DNA from: Rhipicephalus microplus
Taxonomy: Eukaryota > Arthropoda > Arachnida > Ixodida > Ixodidae
NCBI RefSeq assembly: GCF_043290135.1
Contig: NC_134700.1
Coordinates: 79,729,000-79,792,999, forward strand
DNA length: 64,000 nt
Reading direction: 5' to 3'
In this document: piece by piece, positions 26,163-37,011 of the stretch
Position numbering within the stretch: the first letter of the stretch is position 1
How the letters are laid out: each line of letters starts with the position of its first letter
The notes under the pieces: generated by a model
Told to the model about the DNA's origin: nothing
What the model saw: the letters and a program-made list of their open reading frames with translations, nothing else
Databases searched by the model: none
Made by a program: the position numbers and the translations under genes

Positions 26163-26661
26163 ACTACCACGACGACGACGGCGACAACTGCTACTACTAC
26201 ATACATCGCAGACGCACGACTCACGGCTCAAGGAGCTGCGCCCCTAAAATAGTGTGAATGAGCCTAAGACGAATAAAAGCCGTGCCTAGAATAAAGAAAA
26301 CAAGAGTGAAGACGTCGCTGATTACATAAGTAGGTCAATTATTATACTTCCGGAAACGACTGCAAGTACATCACTGCCGTAATTACGCCATTTGATATTC
26401 TGGTTGAATTCTCGCTTATTTAGAAAGTGTTTGTGCTCACGATGACAACCTCTTTAAAAAATAATTTTTCAAGGAGAGGTGTCGGACGAAAATTCACGAA
26501 GCTTTTCGCGTACAAGAATTGGCTACTGTTGCTCTCCTCACTTGGCGTATGTAACATCAAAAAGAGTGTTTCGCTTGTATGTGTGTTTTGATAAAAAGTT
26601 AGTACAATAAAACTTTTAATACAAACTTTTAAATGATAACACAATTGGCAGGCAGCTTTTC

Positions 26662-27021
26662 TTGCAGCGCACTATCTTGATAGTGGCAGTAACCAATGCA
26701 AAGCTTATGTTCTGTTTGTTATCGCGCTGGTGCAGGGTTCTCTCGACATCGCTAGCCGTGCCTTTGTGTCAGAACTTGTTGTTGGCCTATGAATTGTCTT
26801 CAGGAGGTAATGCGTGCCCTATTGAAGGTTATGCGTCAAACACCAAGAAAATTACCGACACAAGCAGAACGTTCCTAACGAGCTGGCAGAACACATCTCC
26901 GTCAAAGATGGTGGTGCTGTCATCGCTCAGCGATGACAGCACCGCCATCTTTGACGCCATCATCCGCATAAGTGCCAACCAAAGCTCGTCACCGCACAAC
27001 GAACGAACGACACGGTTATAG
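26662..27021 (+). CDS. Orphan open frame across a palindrome, doubtful
   Basis: This is a 119-codon frame with ATG at 26662 and TAG at 27019. I do not recognise the product. The N-terminal 40 residues are hydrophobic and Leu-rich; the C-terminal part is Ser/Thr-rich and polar. A 57-bp near-perfect palindrome at 26900-26956 lies inside it, so that part encodes an inverted repetition. No intron signals, neighbour genes or repeats support expression. The frame is the longest non-repeat frame in the 25-28 kb stretch, and chance is a fair explanation. Confidence 0.2.
   Translation: MQRTILIVAVTNAKLMFCLLSRWCRVLSTSLAVPLCQNLLLAYELSSGGNACPIEGYASNTKKITDTSRTFLTSWQNTSPSKMVVLSSLSDDSTAIFDAIIRISANQSSSPHNERTTRL
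26900..26956. repeat. Near-perfect 57-bp palindrome
   Basis: Arms of 28 bases (26900-26927 and 26929-26956) pair with one mismatch around a single central base. Arm ends are CGTCAAAGATGG and CCATCTTTGACG. The mismatch would be a G:U pair in plus-strand RNA. Confidence 0.93.
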
Positions 27022-28042
27022 TGTACAGAAAGCTATTGGCAAATAAAAAATCAAACCTTGTCTTTCAGATTCTGTTCTGTGTTTTGTGTTCTACGCATAA
27101 AATTGAGGCTCTTTGCAAGCATGTATCACAAAAGTCTTCGCTAATGAACCTGCAATGGGGTCACAGAGCAACAATACGCTAAATAAAGCACACTTTTTTG
27201 GCATTTCAAAGTTTCATGCAATGTGGTGTGACATTGCGCATGCGTCAGCAATACTTTCAATTGCCACTCAACTTTCGCTATTGACCCATTTCTCGCTCGA
27301 GTAGTTGTAATGACCGGATGTGCAGCAGAGCCTCTTACACACACGTGCCACTAAACAATCTGCCGGTATTCTCGTTTTTCTGTGCGTCACTTGTGCCCTA
27401 CCAAAATTAATATATCTGGGATATTACGTGTCAAAATACGATGTAATTATTACCCGATATATCGGGTGGTACGGCGAGCTGCGCGGCCAGCACGTGCAGG
27501 GCATACAGCGTCGGCGATGCGCGAGCCTTCAGAACGTGGCCCTGCGCGAAACACCGCCATGGTGAGCATTGTAAGACGGCAGACTAGCGAGTCGACTGAC
27601 TCCGACTCACATCGCAACGTGAATCCAAATCTCAGAGAGTCGCTGGAGGAATAATTTGGTGAGTTGTAAAAGCAAGTGAGTCCTTTATGTAAAGAAATGT
27701 CGGTGACAGTGTTAGTCCATTTGAGGAAAAATTATGAATTAAAGTCTGAGTGAGCCCAGTAGCGATAAATTTGCGCGAGCGTGCATGCGAGTGAGCTTGA
27801 AACATAAAATACATTTATTTAGTGAGTATAATCAATCTCCACGTCTTCTGCCGACCTACGGTCATATATATTTATTTATATTCAGCTTTAATACTTGCCT
27901 TATGACAATTCGTGTTTATAATCAGGGCTACTCACGCAGATATGCCACCGGGAGAATAAATGACGCGAGGCGTAAGCAATGTAGCGAGGGCGAGTTTCTT
28001 GTCTTCTTACCGCAGTAAATTTAACCGCTAGTTATGGCGTTG

Positions 28043-28115
28043 CCTCTCCGCGGTGATCTAGTGACTAAGGTACTCGGCTGCTGACCCGCACGTCGTGGTA
28101 TAGAATCCTGGCTGT
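28043..28115 (+). mobile_element. Ruka SINE head fragment
   Basis: CTCCGCGGTGATCTAGTGACTAAGGTACTCGGC is the Ruka 5' head with A box; it continues to a degraded B box (GGTATAGAATCC) and then stops. The body is missing. Confidence 0.85.
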
Positions 28116-28270
28116 TACGCATAAATAAACAGCGCGGATTTCCACTTGGTTGACATAGATCCTAGTGAACGCAAATTTTCGCGTCATGTTTCATTTCTGA
28201 AGTTACGCATATATCGCTATACACTCTAAGATGTGGTTGGGTTAAAAGCGCCTTTTTTAACCTACAACGA

Positions 28271-28475
28271 TCATTATCTGGCTGCTGACCAGTAGGTCTT
28301 GGATTCAAAACAAGCCATTGTAGCTGTATTTTGGTAGAAGAGAGTTGCCAGGGGCCTGTGTGCTGTGCGATGTCAAATTGCAAAAAAAAAACATATGGTC
28401 AGAATTCCTGGAGCCTTTCACAACTGCGTTTCTTATAGTCTTATAATGGTTTCAGGAAGTATCGAAACCTAAGAT
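28271..28475 (+). mobile_element. Ruka-related SINE, very diverged
   Basis: This is the unit D counterpart of 22838-23010, with CTGGCTGCTGACCAGTAGG, CTTGGATTCAAAAC as a decayed B box, and TCACAACTGCGTTTC in the body. Confidence 0.65.
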
Positions 28476-28507
28476 ATTATTGTTATCACCCTGTTATAAT
28501 AATTTAT

Positions 28508-28616
28508 ACATGGACTTTAACGTCCCAAAACCACCATATGATTATGAGAGACGCCGCGGTGGACGGCTCCGGAAATTTCAACCATCGGTGGTACTTTAAC
28601 GTGCGCTCAAATCTGC
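28508..28616 (-). mobile_element. Ruka SINE body fragment
   Basis: Read on minus it holds the Ruka 3' half: GTTAAAG, TTTCCGGAGCCG, CGCGGCGTCTCTCATAATC and GGTTTTGGGACGTTAAAG. The tRNA head is absent. Confidence 0.88.
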
Positions 28617-28708
28617 CCCGTAAATGATTACATTACTAAAATATTATTGGTCATCTGGCTTGCTAGCTTTTTGAAAACTAGGCACACCTTTATTATCAAT
28701 AATACTAT

Positions 28709-28969
28709 TGCCGCGACTGGTTGGCCACGTTCAAGTAGCCCGCCGCAATCATTGTGGCAAGAGCACCAGCAAGACCCGGCTGGAATGCGCCACGCGTTCG
28801 TGCGCTTGGCCTACGAGGAAGAGGAAGATAGTTGAATCTGTGCCACTCGACTATTGTTATTATTTACGGCTATGAGACTACCTGAATGCCTGAATTAGCA
28901 CACTTGATGATCCTGTCACCCGGTTCTTGGCCGATCCCCCTTTGTGGGCGAGTGCCAGCAAAGCTGAAG

Positions 28970-29006
<37 letters not shown>

Positions 29007-29120
29007 GTCATCATCACTCAGCTACTCGGACTCGACGACCATAGACATTAGACTCGTGGGCACAAGTTCGCCATAATAAAGACGCTTGTTTTTTAGCCCG
29101 TCTGCCTCAGCATCGCTACA
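28709..29120 (+). repeat. Gypsy-2 5' LTR, with an insertion
   Basis: LTR sequence is 28709-28849 plus 29021-29120, together 241 bp as in the 3' LTR. AATAAA lies at 29075-29080. The 171-bp interruption is described separately. Confidence 0.95.
28850..29020 (+). mobile_element. ATC-tailed short element in the LTR
   Basis: The insert begins ACTATTGTTATTATTTACGG and ends in about twelve ATC units. CACTCG before it and CACTCA at its end look like an imperfect target duplication. A closely similar element in the other orientation is at 39566-39705. No tRNA-like promoter boxes are obvious. It resembles the microsatellite-tailed short elements mobilised by RTE-type LINEs; that link is inference. Confidence 0.8.
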
Positions 29121-29124
29121 TTTC

Positions 29125-29140
29125 TGGCGGAGGTGCTGGG
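29125..29140 (+). promoter_or_regulatory. Gypsy-2 putative primer binding site
   Basis: TGGCGGAGGTGCTGGG begins four bases after the 5' LTR. It starts with TGG and lies at the expected place; the priming tRNA is not identified. Confidence 0.5.
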
Positions 29141-29142
29141 TA

Positions 29143-30600
29143 ATGAATCGAAGCCCCGCGAGCTCAAGACAGCGTAGCCCCGACGACCAGCCTGTCAACC
29201 CGGTGGAAGTGACTCCTGTACACCTGAGGGCAAGTCGCCGTCTTCGAGGTGACTCACCTGAGTTCAGTCCTCTCCACTTCACACCAAGGGGAAGTCAAAC
29301 GATGAACGCCACCACAATGACTAGCCAGGTAACACCAGCACAAGTGTTTATCAGCCAACCGCAACAGCCGCCAGTATTCCACGGCGACTAGATACGAGGA
29401 CGTGGAAGATTGGTTGGACCTGTTCGAGAGAGTGGCGAGCTTAAATGGATGGGACGAAAGAGAGAAGCTCCGTCGCGTATACTTCGCCCTGGAAGACTTC
29501 GCAAGGACATGGTTTGAGAACCATGAAACCTCGTTGTCTACCTGGCAGGTATTTTGACGACAAGCGGTGGCTAAGTTCACCAACATAGACCGAAAAGAAA
29601 AAGCGGAAACTGCACTTCAATCCAGGAACCAGCTCACAAATGAGAGTGCTGCCATGTACATTGAGGACGTGGTCCCTGTGTTCAAGCGTGCGGATTACGA
29701 CATGGCTGAGTATAAAAAGGTGCGCCATCTAATGCGCGGAGTGAAGCAAAGGCTGTTCACCGTTCTCGTCCGATATCCTCGAAGCACAGTTGCTGAGTTT
29801 TATTCGGAAGCGATGGCCATCGAAAAAACACTGGAACAGCGGGCTCGGCAGTACAACTGGAATCTTAACTGCGCATCTGCACAGGTATTTTCTGGAGGCG
29901 TTCGAAACGACGTTGAAGCCATGCGAGAGCTCATTAGATCAGTTATTAGGGAAGAACTGAGCAGACTGCAAATGGCCCAGACTCCAACTGCACTATCTGC
30001 TACAGACGTTGTTCGTGACGAACTGAGGCAGGTCATACGAGAACCACAGCGTGAGCTGCAGCCGGTTCGACCTATCCGAACGTACTCTAAAGTTCTCAGA
30101 CAACCCACAGTACACAGCAATGCAGCAGTTGCGATGGCGGCGACTCCTCTCCCACCTGCAGCACGCAGCGCACCTCGTCCACGGGAACCAACGGCTACCT
30201 ATCTGCCCCCAGGAGCACGTAGCACACATCACTATGTGGAGCCTAGGCCCAGGAAAAGTGACGTCTGGCGTGATCACGAGCGCAGGCCTCTGTGTTTCCA
30301 TTGTGACGAGGCGGGTCATTTGTACAGATTCTGCCCTTACGACAGGCTGGATTAAGAGGCTTCCTGTCGTATGCACCAAGCCCCCGAAACTGCGAGCGAC
30401 CAGCGGAGATTGAGGAGTACTTGTCCATGCGCCATAACTCGCCACCTCTACGCCAACATCGGTCACGGTCACCATCGCCCATGCGCTACCCGTCATCCAG
30501 CCCACGTGCACCTTCAAGGCAGCCTGGTCATCGCTCTCCAAGTCCACTCCCGAAAAACTGAAGCAAGCGACCTGTGGAGGTGAGGCCGCTGATAACGTCA
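29143..30600 (+). pseudogene. Gypsy-2 gag remnant
   Basis: The first ATG after the primer site (29143) opens MNRSPASSRQ and runs to TAG at 29389. A frameshift there moves the capsid part to frame 2 (YEDVEDWLDLFERV). A TGA at 29555-29557 interrupts it, and frame 2 continues to 30355. It ends with an intact CCHC zinc knuckle at 30293-30334 (CFHCDEAGHLYRFC), the RNA-binding part of nucleocapsid. A Ser/Pro/Arg-rich tail after 30360 is spread over several frames. Confidence 0.9.
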
Positions 30601-30659
30601 GTTACGAAGATCATACAATATGGCTTGAGGGCGACGACGGTGTATTTCCGGTAAAAGGG

Positions 30660-31330
30660 TGCAGCAACGAAAGCGTTACTTCAGATTTGCGGTTGAGAGT
30701 GGAAGGATGGGAGCTGAATTCATTAGTCGACACCGGTGCTGATTATTCAGTGATAAGTCACAAGATGGTGAAGTAGCTAAACAAAGTTGTGACACAGTGG
30801 AGTGGATCGCAGATACGCACGGCAGGTGGTCACATTATTACGCCCCTTGGCAGATGGACTGCAAGACTTGAAATACGGGGCTTTATTTGCGTTGCCGATT
30901 TCATTGTGCTACCAGAATGTTCAAGGGACCTCATTATAGGAATGAATTTTTTGCGAGCTAATGGCGCCGTAATTAACCTGCGGAGGTCCAGCGTGTCGTT
31001 CTCGACTGAACGAGCTATACCTGTAGAGGAATCTGAGGAACGACGCCTAACTTCTCTACGCGTTGTTCATGATGACGTAACTGTGCCGCCACGCTGCAGT
31101 ATAATGGTGCTCGTAGAGAATGACGCATTGTACAAGCGCGAAGGCATAGCGGATACAAATGTAAGGCTGTTTTTGAAAAAAGGTGTCTGCGTAGCTCGGG
31201 TCTTGTTCACTTGACGAATGGCCGTGCAGATGTTCTATTTACGAATTTCTCCAATGAACCTCAACACGTCACTCAAGGCACGGCTATTGTTATTTACACG
31301 ACTTCTGTAGGGCGACCGAACTATGCAGCT
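30660..31330 (+). pseudogene. Gypsy-2 protease and linker remnant
   Basis: The aspartic protease motif VDTGADYSVI is intact with Asp at 30729-30731. A TAG at 30774-30776 cuts the frame; it reopens and runs to 31214, including the flap-to-end part DLIIGMNFLRANGA. The linker to reverse transcriptase follows and is interrupted by the nested LINE at 31407. Confidence 0.88.
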
Positions 31331-31406
31331 TAACGACGTCAACCACTCGAACAGTGGCCTGCAACATCGACACATCCGTGATCGTCAACCACAACCTTCC
31401 GGACAG

Positions 31407-33738
31407 AGAGAGAGAGGAAACTTTATTAGAACTTGGCCGGCAGCTTGGTCTTGGTGGCCTCAGATGGCGGCACTGAGTCCCTGAACTCGGGCGGCATCTT
31501 CGGCCTGCCGGACAGCCCAGAGCTGGTCGTTGAGCTCCGAGCTTCTGAGCGCCGCCTCCCAGCGGCGGCGTCGCCGACGGAGAAGGTCCCCCGCGGCTCC
31601 CGCAGACGGGATGGCGGCGGGAACGAGTGAGCTCGAGGCTTCCTGTTGCCTGGTATTGGCAGCCGCCATAGGCGCATCGCGAACGGCGGCCGTTTCTCGA
31701 CCATTGTTACCGGCGCATTCCCAGAGCATGTGGCGCAGCGTTGCTCTGCGCCCGCATGCTTTGCATAGATCGGTAATGTGTAAGTGCGGGTAGCAATGGC
31801 GTAAGACGACCGGGCTGGGGTAAGAGTGGGTTTGTAGTAAGCGATAGCTTACGGCATCGTGTCTGTTTAATTTGTCATGCGGTGGCGGGAACTTTCGCCT
31901 TCCCAGTCTGTAGTGTTGCGTAATATCTCGGAACGTGATGAGACGATCACCCCACGACCATTGTGGTCTGTGTTGTCGCTGCGTGTCTGTCGAAGTGTCT
32001 CGATCCGGCAGATCAGAAGCCCCGTTCTCGGGAGCGGAGGCGGCGGCCACGGAATGTGCCGCAGCTCGGCGAGTGAGACCTCGAGCCGCGGCGTGGGCCG
32101 CCTCGTTGCCCGGAAGCGGGACATCGGTGTGTGCCGGGGTCCAAAGGAGGAAGACTGTTAAATTTCATTGTGGTGATCGCGACGCTGAGTCACCATCACC
32201 GCACATCTTAAGGATGCGGCCCCTTCCCGCGAGACGCGGCCGCGCGCGAAGCCGCGGATTGCTGCCTGCGAGTCGCTGATTACGATCGTAGCGTTCGGCA
32301 CCGTGGCCATTGCTAGGGCTATCGCGGCTTCTTCGGCCGCCTCCGTATGTCCCGTGGTCACCGTGGCGCTCGCGAGGCATTTGCCCGCACGGTCAACGAC
32401 CGCAGCGGCGTGTGCGTGTCTCCCGTCCCCATATCTCGCGGCATCTACGTACACAACTTCGTCGCTAGTGCCGTACTTCTTTTGAAGGTCACTAGCTCGC
32501 TGGTTACGGCGCCCGACGTGGTGCGTCGGGTGCATATTCTTAGGAAGCGGCGGAACAATTAGGTGGTCGCGAACCGAGGCAGGAACATCCGCTTTTTCTC
32601 CCTGCTGAGTGTGGTACCGGATGCCAAGTGACTCGAGGATGTGTCGACCCGTCTTAGACCCCGACAAGCGTTCGTTTTGCGAAACGACATGGGCCTCAAT
32701 TAACTCGTCGAGTGAGTTGTGCAGTCCAAGTTCTAGTAACTTTTCAGTGCTCGCATTCAGTGGAACTCCAATTGCTCTCTTGAAAGCCTTTCGTATTATA
32801 CATTCGATCTTGTTTTTTTTCTGAGCCTAGCAATTTGAGGTAGGTGGCAACGTATGTTATACGGCTTATTGCGTACGCCTGCACTAGACGGATCGCGCAG
32901 TGTTCGCGCATACCAGTACGTCTGTTCGTGATACGACGTAGGAGTCGGATCGTGTCGTCTACCGAACGACGTAGTCTTCGCACCGTCTCACCATTATGGC
33001 CGTTTGCCTGCAGGTGTAACCCCAGAATTCTAATTTTGTCTACGTGTGGAATGGGAGTGCCATCTGCCAATAGAACGCTTATTTTGTAGCACTCCCTTTC
33101 CTCGTCACGCGGGGTTTTGCGACCTCTACTTGTAGGTTTGTAGACTAGAAGTTCCGACTTAGTTGCCGAGCATTCGAGGCCCGTTCCTCGCAAGTACTCC
33201 TAAACTTCGCCTACACCTGCCTGGAGCGTACGCTCGACGTGACCATCACAACCTCCGCCGGGAACCCAGAGGGTGATGTCATCCGCGTAGATACTGTGAT
33301 ACAATCCTTGTATGCCTAATAATTTCTCGGGTAGCCCCAATAGAACTAAATTAAAGAGTAATGGCGAAATTACGGAGCCTTGTGGCGTGCCCCTCGAGCC
33401 CATCTCAAATTCTTGCAGTTCCACATCTCCAACGACGACGCGTACGCGTCTGCCGGCAAGGAAGTCACGTATGTAATTATATGTTTTTTGTCCTAGTCCT
33501 AATGTTTGAACTCTGTTTAAAATTGCTTCGTTTTTAACGCTGTCGAAGGCCTTTTTAATATCTAGGCCAAGGATCGCCTTGGTTGAGCTGGTAATGTCAT
33601 CAACAATGTGGTGCTTCAGCTGAAGCAACGCGTCTTGTGCGGAGAGATTGCGGCGGAATCCTAGCATGGTGTGCGGAAATACATCGCGGACTTCGAGAAA
33701 GTCAGTCACGCGTTTGAGGACTGCGTGCTCCAGAACTG
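31407..33738 (-). mobile_element. Nested I-like LINE, 5' truncated
   Basis: A non-LTR retrotransposon lies in reverse inside Gypsy-2 pol. The 13-bp target duplication ACCTTCCGGACAG is perfect (31394-31406 and 33739-33751). Its 3' end is at the left: read on minus it ends with AATAAAGTTTCCTCTCTCT. The 5' end is truncated inside the reverse transcriptase. Domain order on minus is reverse transcriptase, RNase H, C-terminal Cys/His motif. Presence of RNase H after reverse transcriptase suggests the I group. Confidence 0.93.
31460..33709 (-). pseudogene. I-like LINE ORF2 remnant
   Basis: Read on minus: reverse transcriptase 33709-33200 with LDIKKAFDSV, GTPQGSVISPLLFNL and the catalytic box YADD intact. 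A TAG then cuts the frame, and the thumb and connector follow in the same frame (33193-32744). After a frameshift comes RNase H (32667-32158) with VYVDAARYGD, EAAEEAAIALAM and ISDSQAAI, matching the D-E-D pattern. A further frameshift leads to the C-terminal part (32050-31460) with a CCHC-like CKACGRRATLRHMLWEC. The endonuclease and ORF1 are lost through 5' truncation. Its job was target-primed reverse transcription. Confidence 0.92.
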
Positions 33739-33751
33739 ACCTTCCGGACAG

Positions 33752-35170
33752 TCAAAAAAAAAATTACGCCTTGGTAAAGGAATTCTCTGATTGCTTTTTG
33801 ATTGCCTCGAAGGTCCAGCGCACGTCAATTACGAAACACAGAATTATAACGCAAGACGACACGAGGCCTATATGCCAGCATCCATATCGAGTGTCACAGA
33901 AAGAACGGGAAATCATTAGGAAGCAAGTGGACGAAATGCTTTCGGATGATGTCATCCAGCCTTCGAATAGTCCATGGGCGTCCCCCGTAGTGCTCGTTAA
34001 GAAGAAAGACAACACGCTTAGATTCTGTGTCGACTACCAAAAACTCAACAGTGTAACTGAAGGAGATGTCTATCCCTTGCCACGTATCGACGATACACTA
34101 GATCGGCTGCGATCCGCAAAGTTTTTTCTTTTTCTTGGATCTGTAAAGCGAATATTGGCAAATGGAGGTCGACGAGCGGGACCGTGAAAAAACGGCATTC
34201 GTAACACCAGATGGCCTCTACGAATTGAAAGCGCTTCCATTCAGCCTCTGTTCCGCGCCAGCGACGTTCCAGCGAATGATGGACACTGTCCTCGCGGGAT
34301 TGAAATGGCAGTCATGCCTAGTGTATTTGGATGACGTGGTGGTATTCTCTGCAACGTTCGACAAACATCTAGAGCGACTGCACACAGTATTACAAGCCAT
34401 CCGGTCAGCAAACTTGACAATCAAACCCGAAAAATGCCACTTCTGCTTCGAAGAGCTGCGATTCCTTGGACATGTCATTAGTTCTGACGGTGTTCGTCCT
34501 GATCCCGAAAAGACAGCCGCTGTTCAGAGGTTCCCTACACCCAAAGACAAAAAGTCAGTGCGTCGCTTTTTGGGTTTATGCGCCTACTATAGGCGATTTG
34601 TGGAAAACTTTTCAAACATTGCGGAACCTCTTACAAAACTAACGAAAGACGACGTGCCCTTCACATGGAGAAGCGAACAACAGAACGTCTTTGACGAATT
34701 AAAAAAACGGCTACAGAGTTCACCAATTCTTGCCCATTTTGAAGAGACAGCCGACACTGAAGTCCATACTGATGCCAGCAATGTCGACCTCGGCGCCATC
34801 CTGGTCCAGTGGCAAAATGGTCAAGAGAAAGTGTTAGCCTATGCCAACCGCAAACTCTCAAAAGCTGAAGCAAACTACTCTGCAACTGAAAAAGAGTGCC
34901 TCGCAGTAATCTGGGCAATACATAAGTTTCGACCCTACCTTTATGGCAGACCGTTCAGAGCTGTCAGTGACCACCATGCACTATGCTGGCTGGCAAATCT
35001 CAAGGATCCGTCAGGTCGACAAGCCAGATGAAGCCTTAGGCTGCAGGAGTATGACATTACTGTCGTATACAAATCTGGAACGAAACACAGTGATGCCGAC
35101 TGCCTGTCACGCTCTCCCGTTGATCCAAGTGTACCTGAAGAGGGAGACTTCCCATTTCTAGGCGTTGTCG
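33752..35170 (+). pseudogene. Gypsy-2 reverse transcriptase / RNase H remnant
   Basis: The fingers are in frame 3 up to 34187 (NSPWASPVVLVKKKDN, FCVDYQKLN). A one-base shift near 34135 moves the catalytic-Asp region to frame 1 (GAT at 34138-34140), followed at once by TAA at 34144-34146. Frame 1 then stays open: [23 protein letters not shown], and the catalytic YLDD (34324-34335) intact. RNase H follows with [17 protein letters not shown] and [12 protein letters not shown] at 35029-35031 interrupts it; the last Asp (HSDADCLSR) lies beyond in the same frame. Only a few lesions separate it from a coding frame, in keeping with the lower LTR divergence. Confidence 0.94.
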
Positions 35171-36707
35171 ACGCATCCGAAATCGCTCAACAACAACGAG
35201 ATGACCCGGATTTGCCGGCGCTTATACAACACCTGCAGGGTCTCGACGTTCAAGTTTCTCGCAAATTCTCCAGAGGGCTCTCCACGTTCTGCCTTCGAGG
35301 AAGTGTCCTTTACAGGAGGAACTTCGAACCTAATGGCGAAACGTTTTTACTAGTCGTGCCCACAGCCATGCGACAGGAAATTCTGCATGCATGCCACGAC
35401 GAGCTATCATGTGGACACATGGGTGTGAGCCGAACATTCACCAGAATTCGCCTAAAGTACTATTGGCCTAAGTTGCTCGAATCAATGCAGCGCTACGTGA
35501 AAACTTGTCGTCAATGTCAACGGCGCAAAACTCCAGCCGTAAAACCAGCCGGCCTTCTCCAGCCAATAGACCCTCCTGATGCCCCATTCCAACAAGTCGG
35601 CATAGACTTCCTAGGACCTTTCCCGACATCATGTGCAGGCAAGAAATGGATTGTTGTAGCTACAGACTATCTGAGCCGTTATGCTGAGACCGACTCTCTG
35701 TACAGTGCGACAGCTGCCGAAGTCGCCAAGTTCTTTCTGAACAACATAGTGCTCAGACATGGTGCGCCCATCATCGTTATTACGGATCGGGGCACCACAT
35801 TTACTGCAGACCTTATGCAATGTCTGATGCGCATGACAAACACCGATCACAGAACAACGGCGTATCACCCTCAGTCAAATGGCTTAACCGAACGCCCCAA
35901 CAGAACTCTGACCGACATGCTATCAAGTATGTCGATGTTGAACATAAACAGTGGGATGAAATATTACCCTACCTAACATTCGCATATAATACAGCCGTTC
36001 AAGAAACAACCCACGATGCCCCTTTCGAACTAGTATTCGGCCGAAGAGAGACCACCCCACTGGATACCATGTTACCACTACAGGACGAAAACAGCTATTC
36101 ACCTGACTTAGAGGACTTCTTGCAAAGAGCCTGCCCCGCCGCGGTGGTCTAGTGGCTAAGGTACTCGGCTGCTGACCCGCAAGTCGCGGGTTCGATTCCC
36201 GGCTGCGGCGGCTGCATTCCCGATGGAGGCGGAAATGTTGTAGGCCTGTGTACTCAGATTTGGGTGCACGTTAAAGAACCCCAGGTGGTCAAAATTTCCG
36301 GAGTCCTCCACTACGGCGTCTCTCATAATCAAATGGTGGTTTTGGGACGTTAAACCCCACAAATCAATCAATTCTTGCAAAGAGCCGAAGAAGCACGACA
36401 AATGGCAAGATACCGAATACGCCGTCAGCAGCGCGTCGACTCTAGTCGGTACAACAAGCGACGCAGTAACGCACTTTATCATCCCGGTGACAAAGTGTGG
36501 TTATGGATCCCAGTGCGCCGCCGCGGACTCTCTGAAAAGCTTCTTTGTCGATACTTCGGCCCATATAAAGTACTCAACCGTATCAGCGATGTCACTTATC
36601 AAGTCAGATCCGCGGGACACGTGAGCTCAAGACGCCGCAATCCCACGGAAGTGGTACACGTAGTCCGCGTGAAACCCTATCGTGACAGATCGTCAGAAAA
36701 CGAGTGA
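35171..36707 (+). pseudogene. Gypsy-2 integrase remnant, split by a SINE
   Basis: The zinc-binding HHCC part is intact (HACHDELSCGHMG, CRQCQRRK). The core has Asp at 35605-35607 (GIDFLGPF), Asp at 35785-35787 (ITDRGTTF) and Glu at 35890-35892 (NGLTERPNRT). Only 34 residues separate the last two, one fewer than in Gypsy-1. A frameshift near 35940 moves the reading to frame 3, where it continues to the Ruka insertion at 36132. After the SINE the C-terminal domain resumes at 36375-36707 with YHPGDKVWLW and RYFGPYKVL (GPY-type module) and ends TGA. Confidence 0.94.
36132..36371 (+). mobile_element. Ruka SINE, full length, in Gypsy-2 integrase
   Basis: This is the best-preserved Ruka copy in the window. 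A box TGGTCTAGTGGC is at 36145-36156 and B box GGTTCGATTCC at 36189-36199. The body ends CACAAATCAATCAA. A perfect 15-bp target duplication TTCTTGCAAAGAGCC flanks it (36117-36131, 36372-36386). It interrupts the integrase frame after the core domain. Confidence 0.98.
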
Positions 36708-36753
36708 GAGTGCGCATGTATAATTTCACTGTCTCAAGCATCGGGACGATGCG

Positions 36754-36770
36754 TCTGAAGAGAGAGATAA
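36754..36770 (+). promoter_or_regulatory. Gypsy-2 polypurine tract
   Basis: TCTGAAGAGAGAGATAA lies directly before the 3' LTR and is almost purely purine, as needed for plus-strand priming. Confidence 0.75.
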
Positions 36771-37011
36771 TGCCGCGACAGGTTGGCCACGTTCAAGTAG
36801 CCCGCCGCGGTCATCGTGGCAAGAGCACCAGCAAGACCCGGCTGGCATGCGCCACGCGTTCGTGCGTTTGGCCTACAAGGAAGAGGAAGATAGTTGAATC
36901 TGTGCCACTCGGCTACTCGGACTCGACGACCATAGACATTAGACTCGTGGGCACAAGTTCGCCCTAATAAAGACGCTCGTTTTTTAGCCTGTCTGCTTCA
37001 GCATCGCTACA
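36771..37011 (+). repeat. Gypsy-2 3' LTR
   Basis: The intact 241-bp LTR begins TGCCGCGACA and ends GCTACA, with AATAAA at 36966-36971. The target duplication CTAT follows at 37012-37015. Confidence 0.96.

Larger units (their letters stand above)
28709..37011 (+). mobile_element. Gypsy-2: Ty3/gypsy retrotransposon with nested insertions
   Basis: The element spans 8303 bp, of which about 2.75 kb are later insertions. LTRs of 241 bp (TGCCGC to GCTACA) differ at 11 sites (about 4.6%), so it is younger than Gypsy-1. A CTAT target duplication flanks it (28705-28708, 37012-37015). Unit C shows the unoccupied site. Order is gag, protease, reverse transcriptase, RNase H, integrase. The polymerase and integrase active-site residues I can see are intact, but stops and frameshifts in every domain and the nested elements make it inactive. 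Confidence 0.96.

Noticed and set aside
25852..26257. Tyr-Leu-Pro-Thr repeat protein
   Set aside because: Direct translation of the CCTA microsatellite in more than one frame, with no flanking coding signal.
26900..26956. microRNA precursor
   Set aside because: The stem is almost perfect with a one-base loop, unlike a typical precursor with a loop of several bases and internal bulges.
33648..33751. Continuous Gypsy-2 frame starting at 33648
   Set aside because: The first part of that frame reads antisense LINE sequence; the gypsy sequence resumes only after the target duplication at 33739-33751.
36132..36210. A possible functional tRNA gene
   Set aside because: The head folds like a tRNA and has both promoter boxes, but it continues into a Ruka body with a 15-bp target duplication; it is a SINE.
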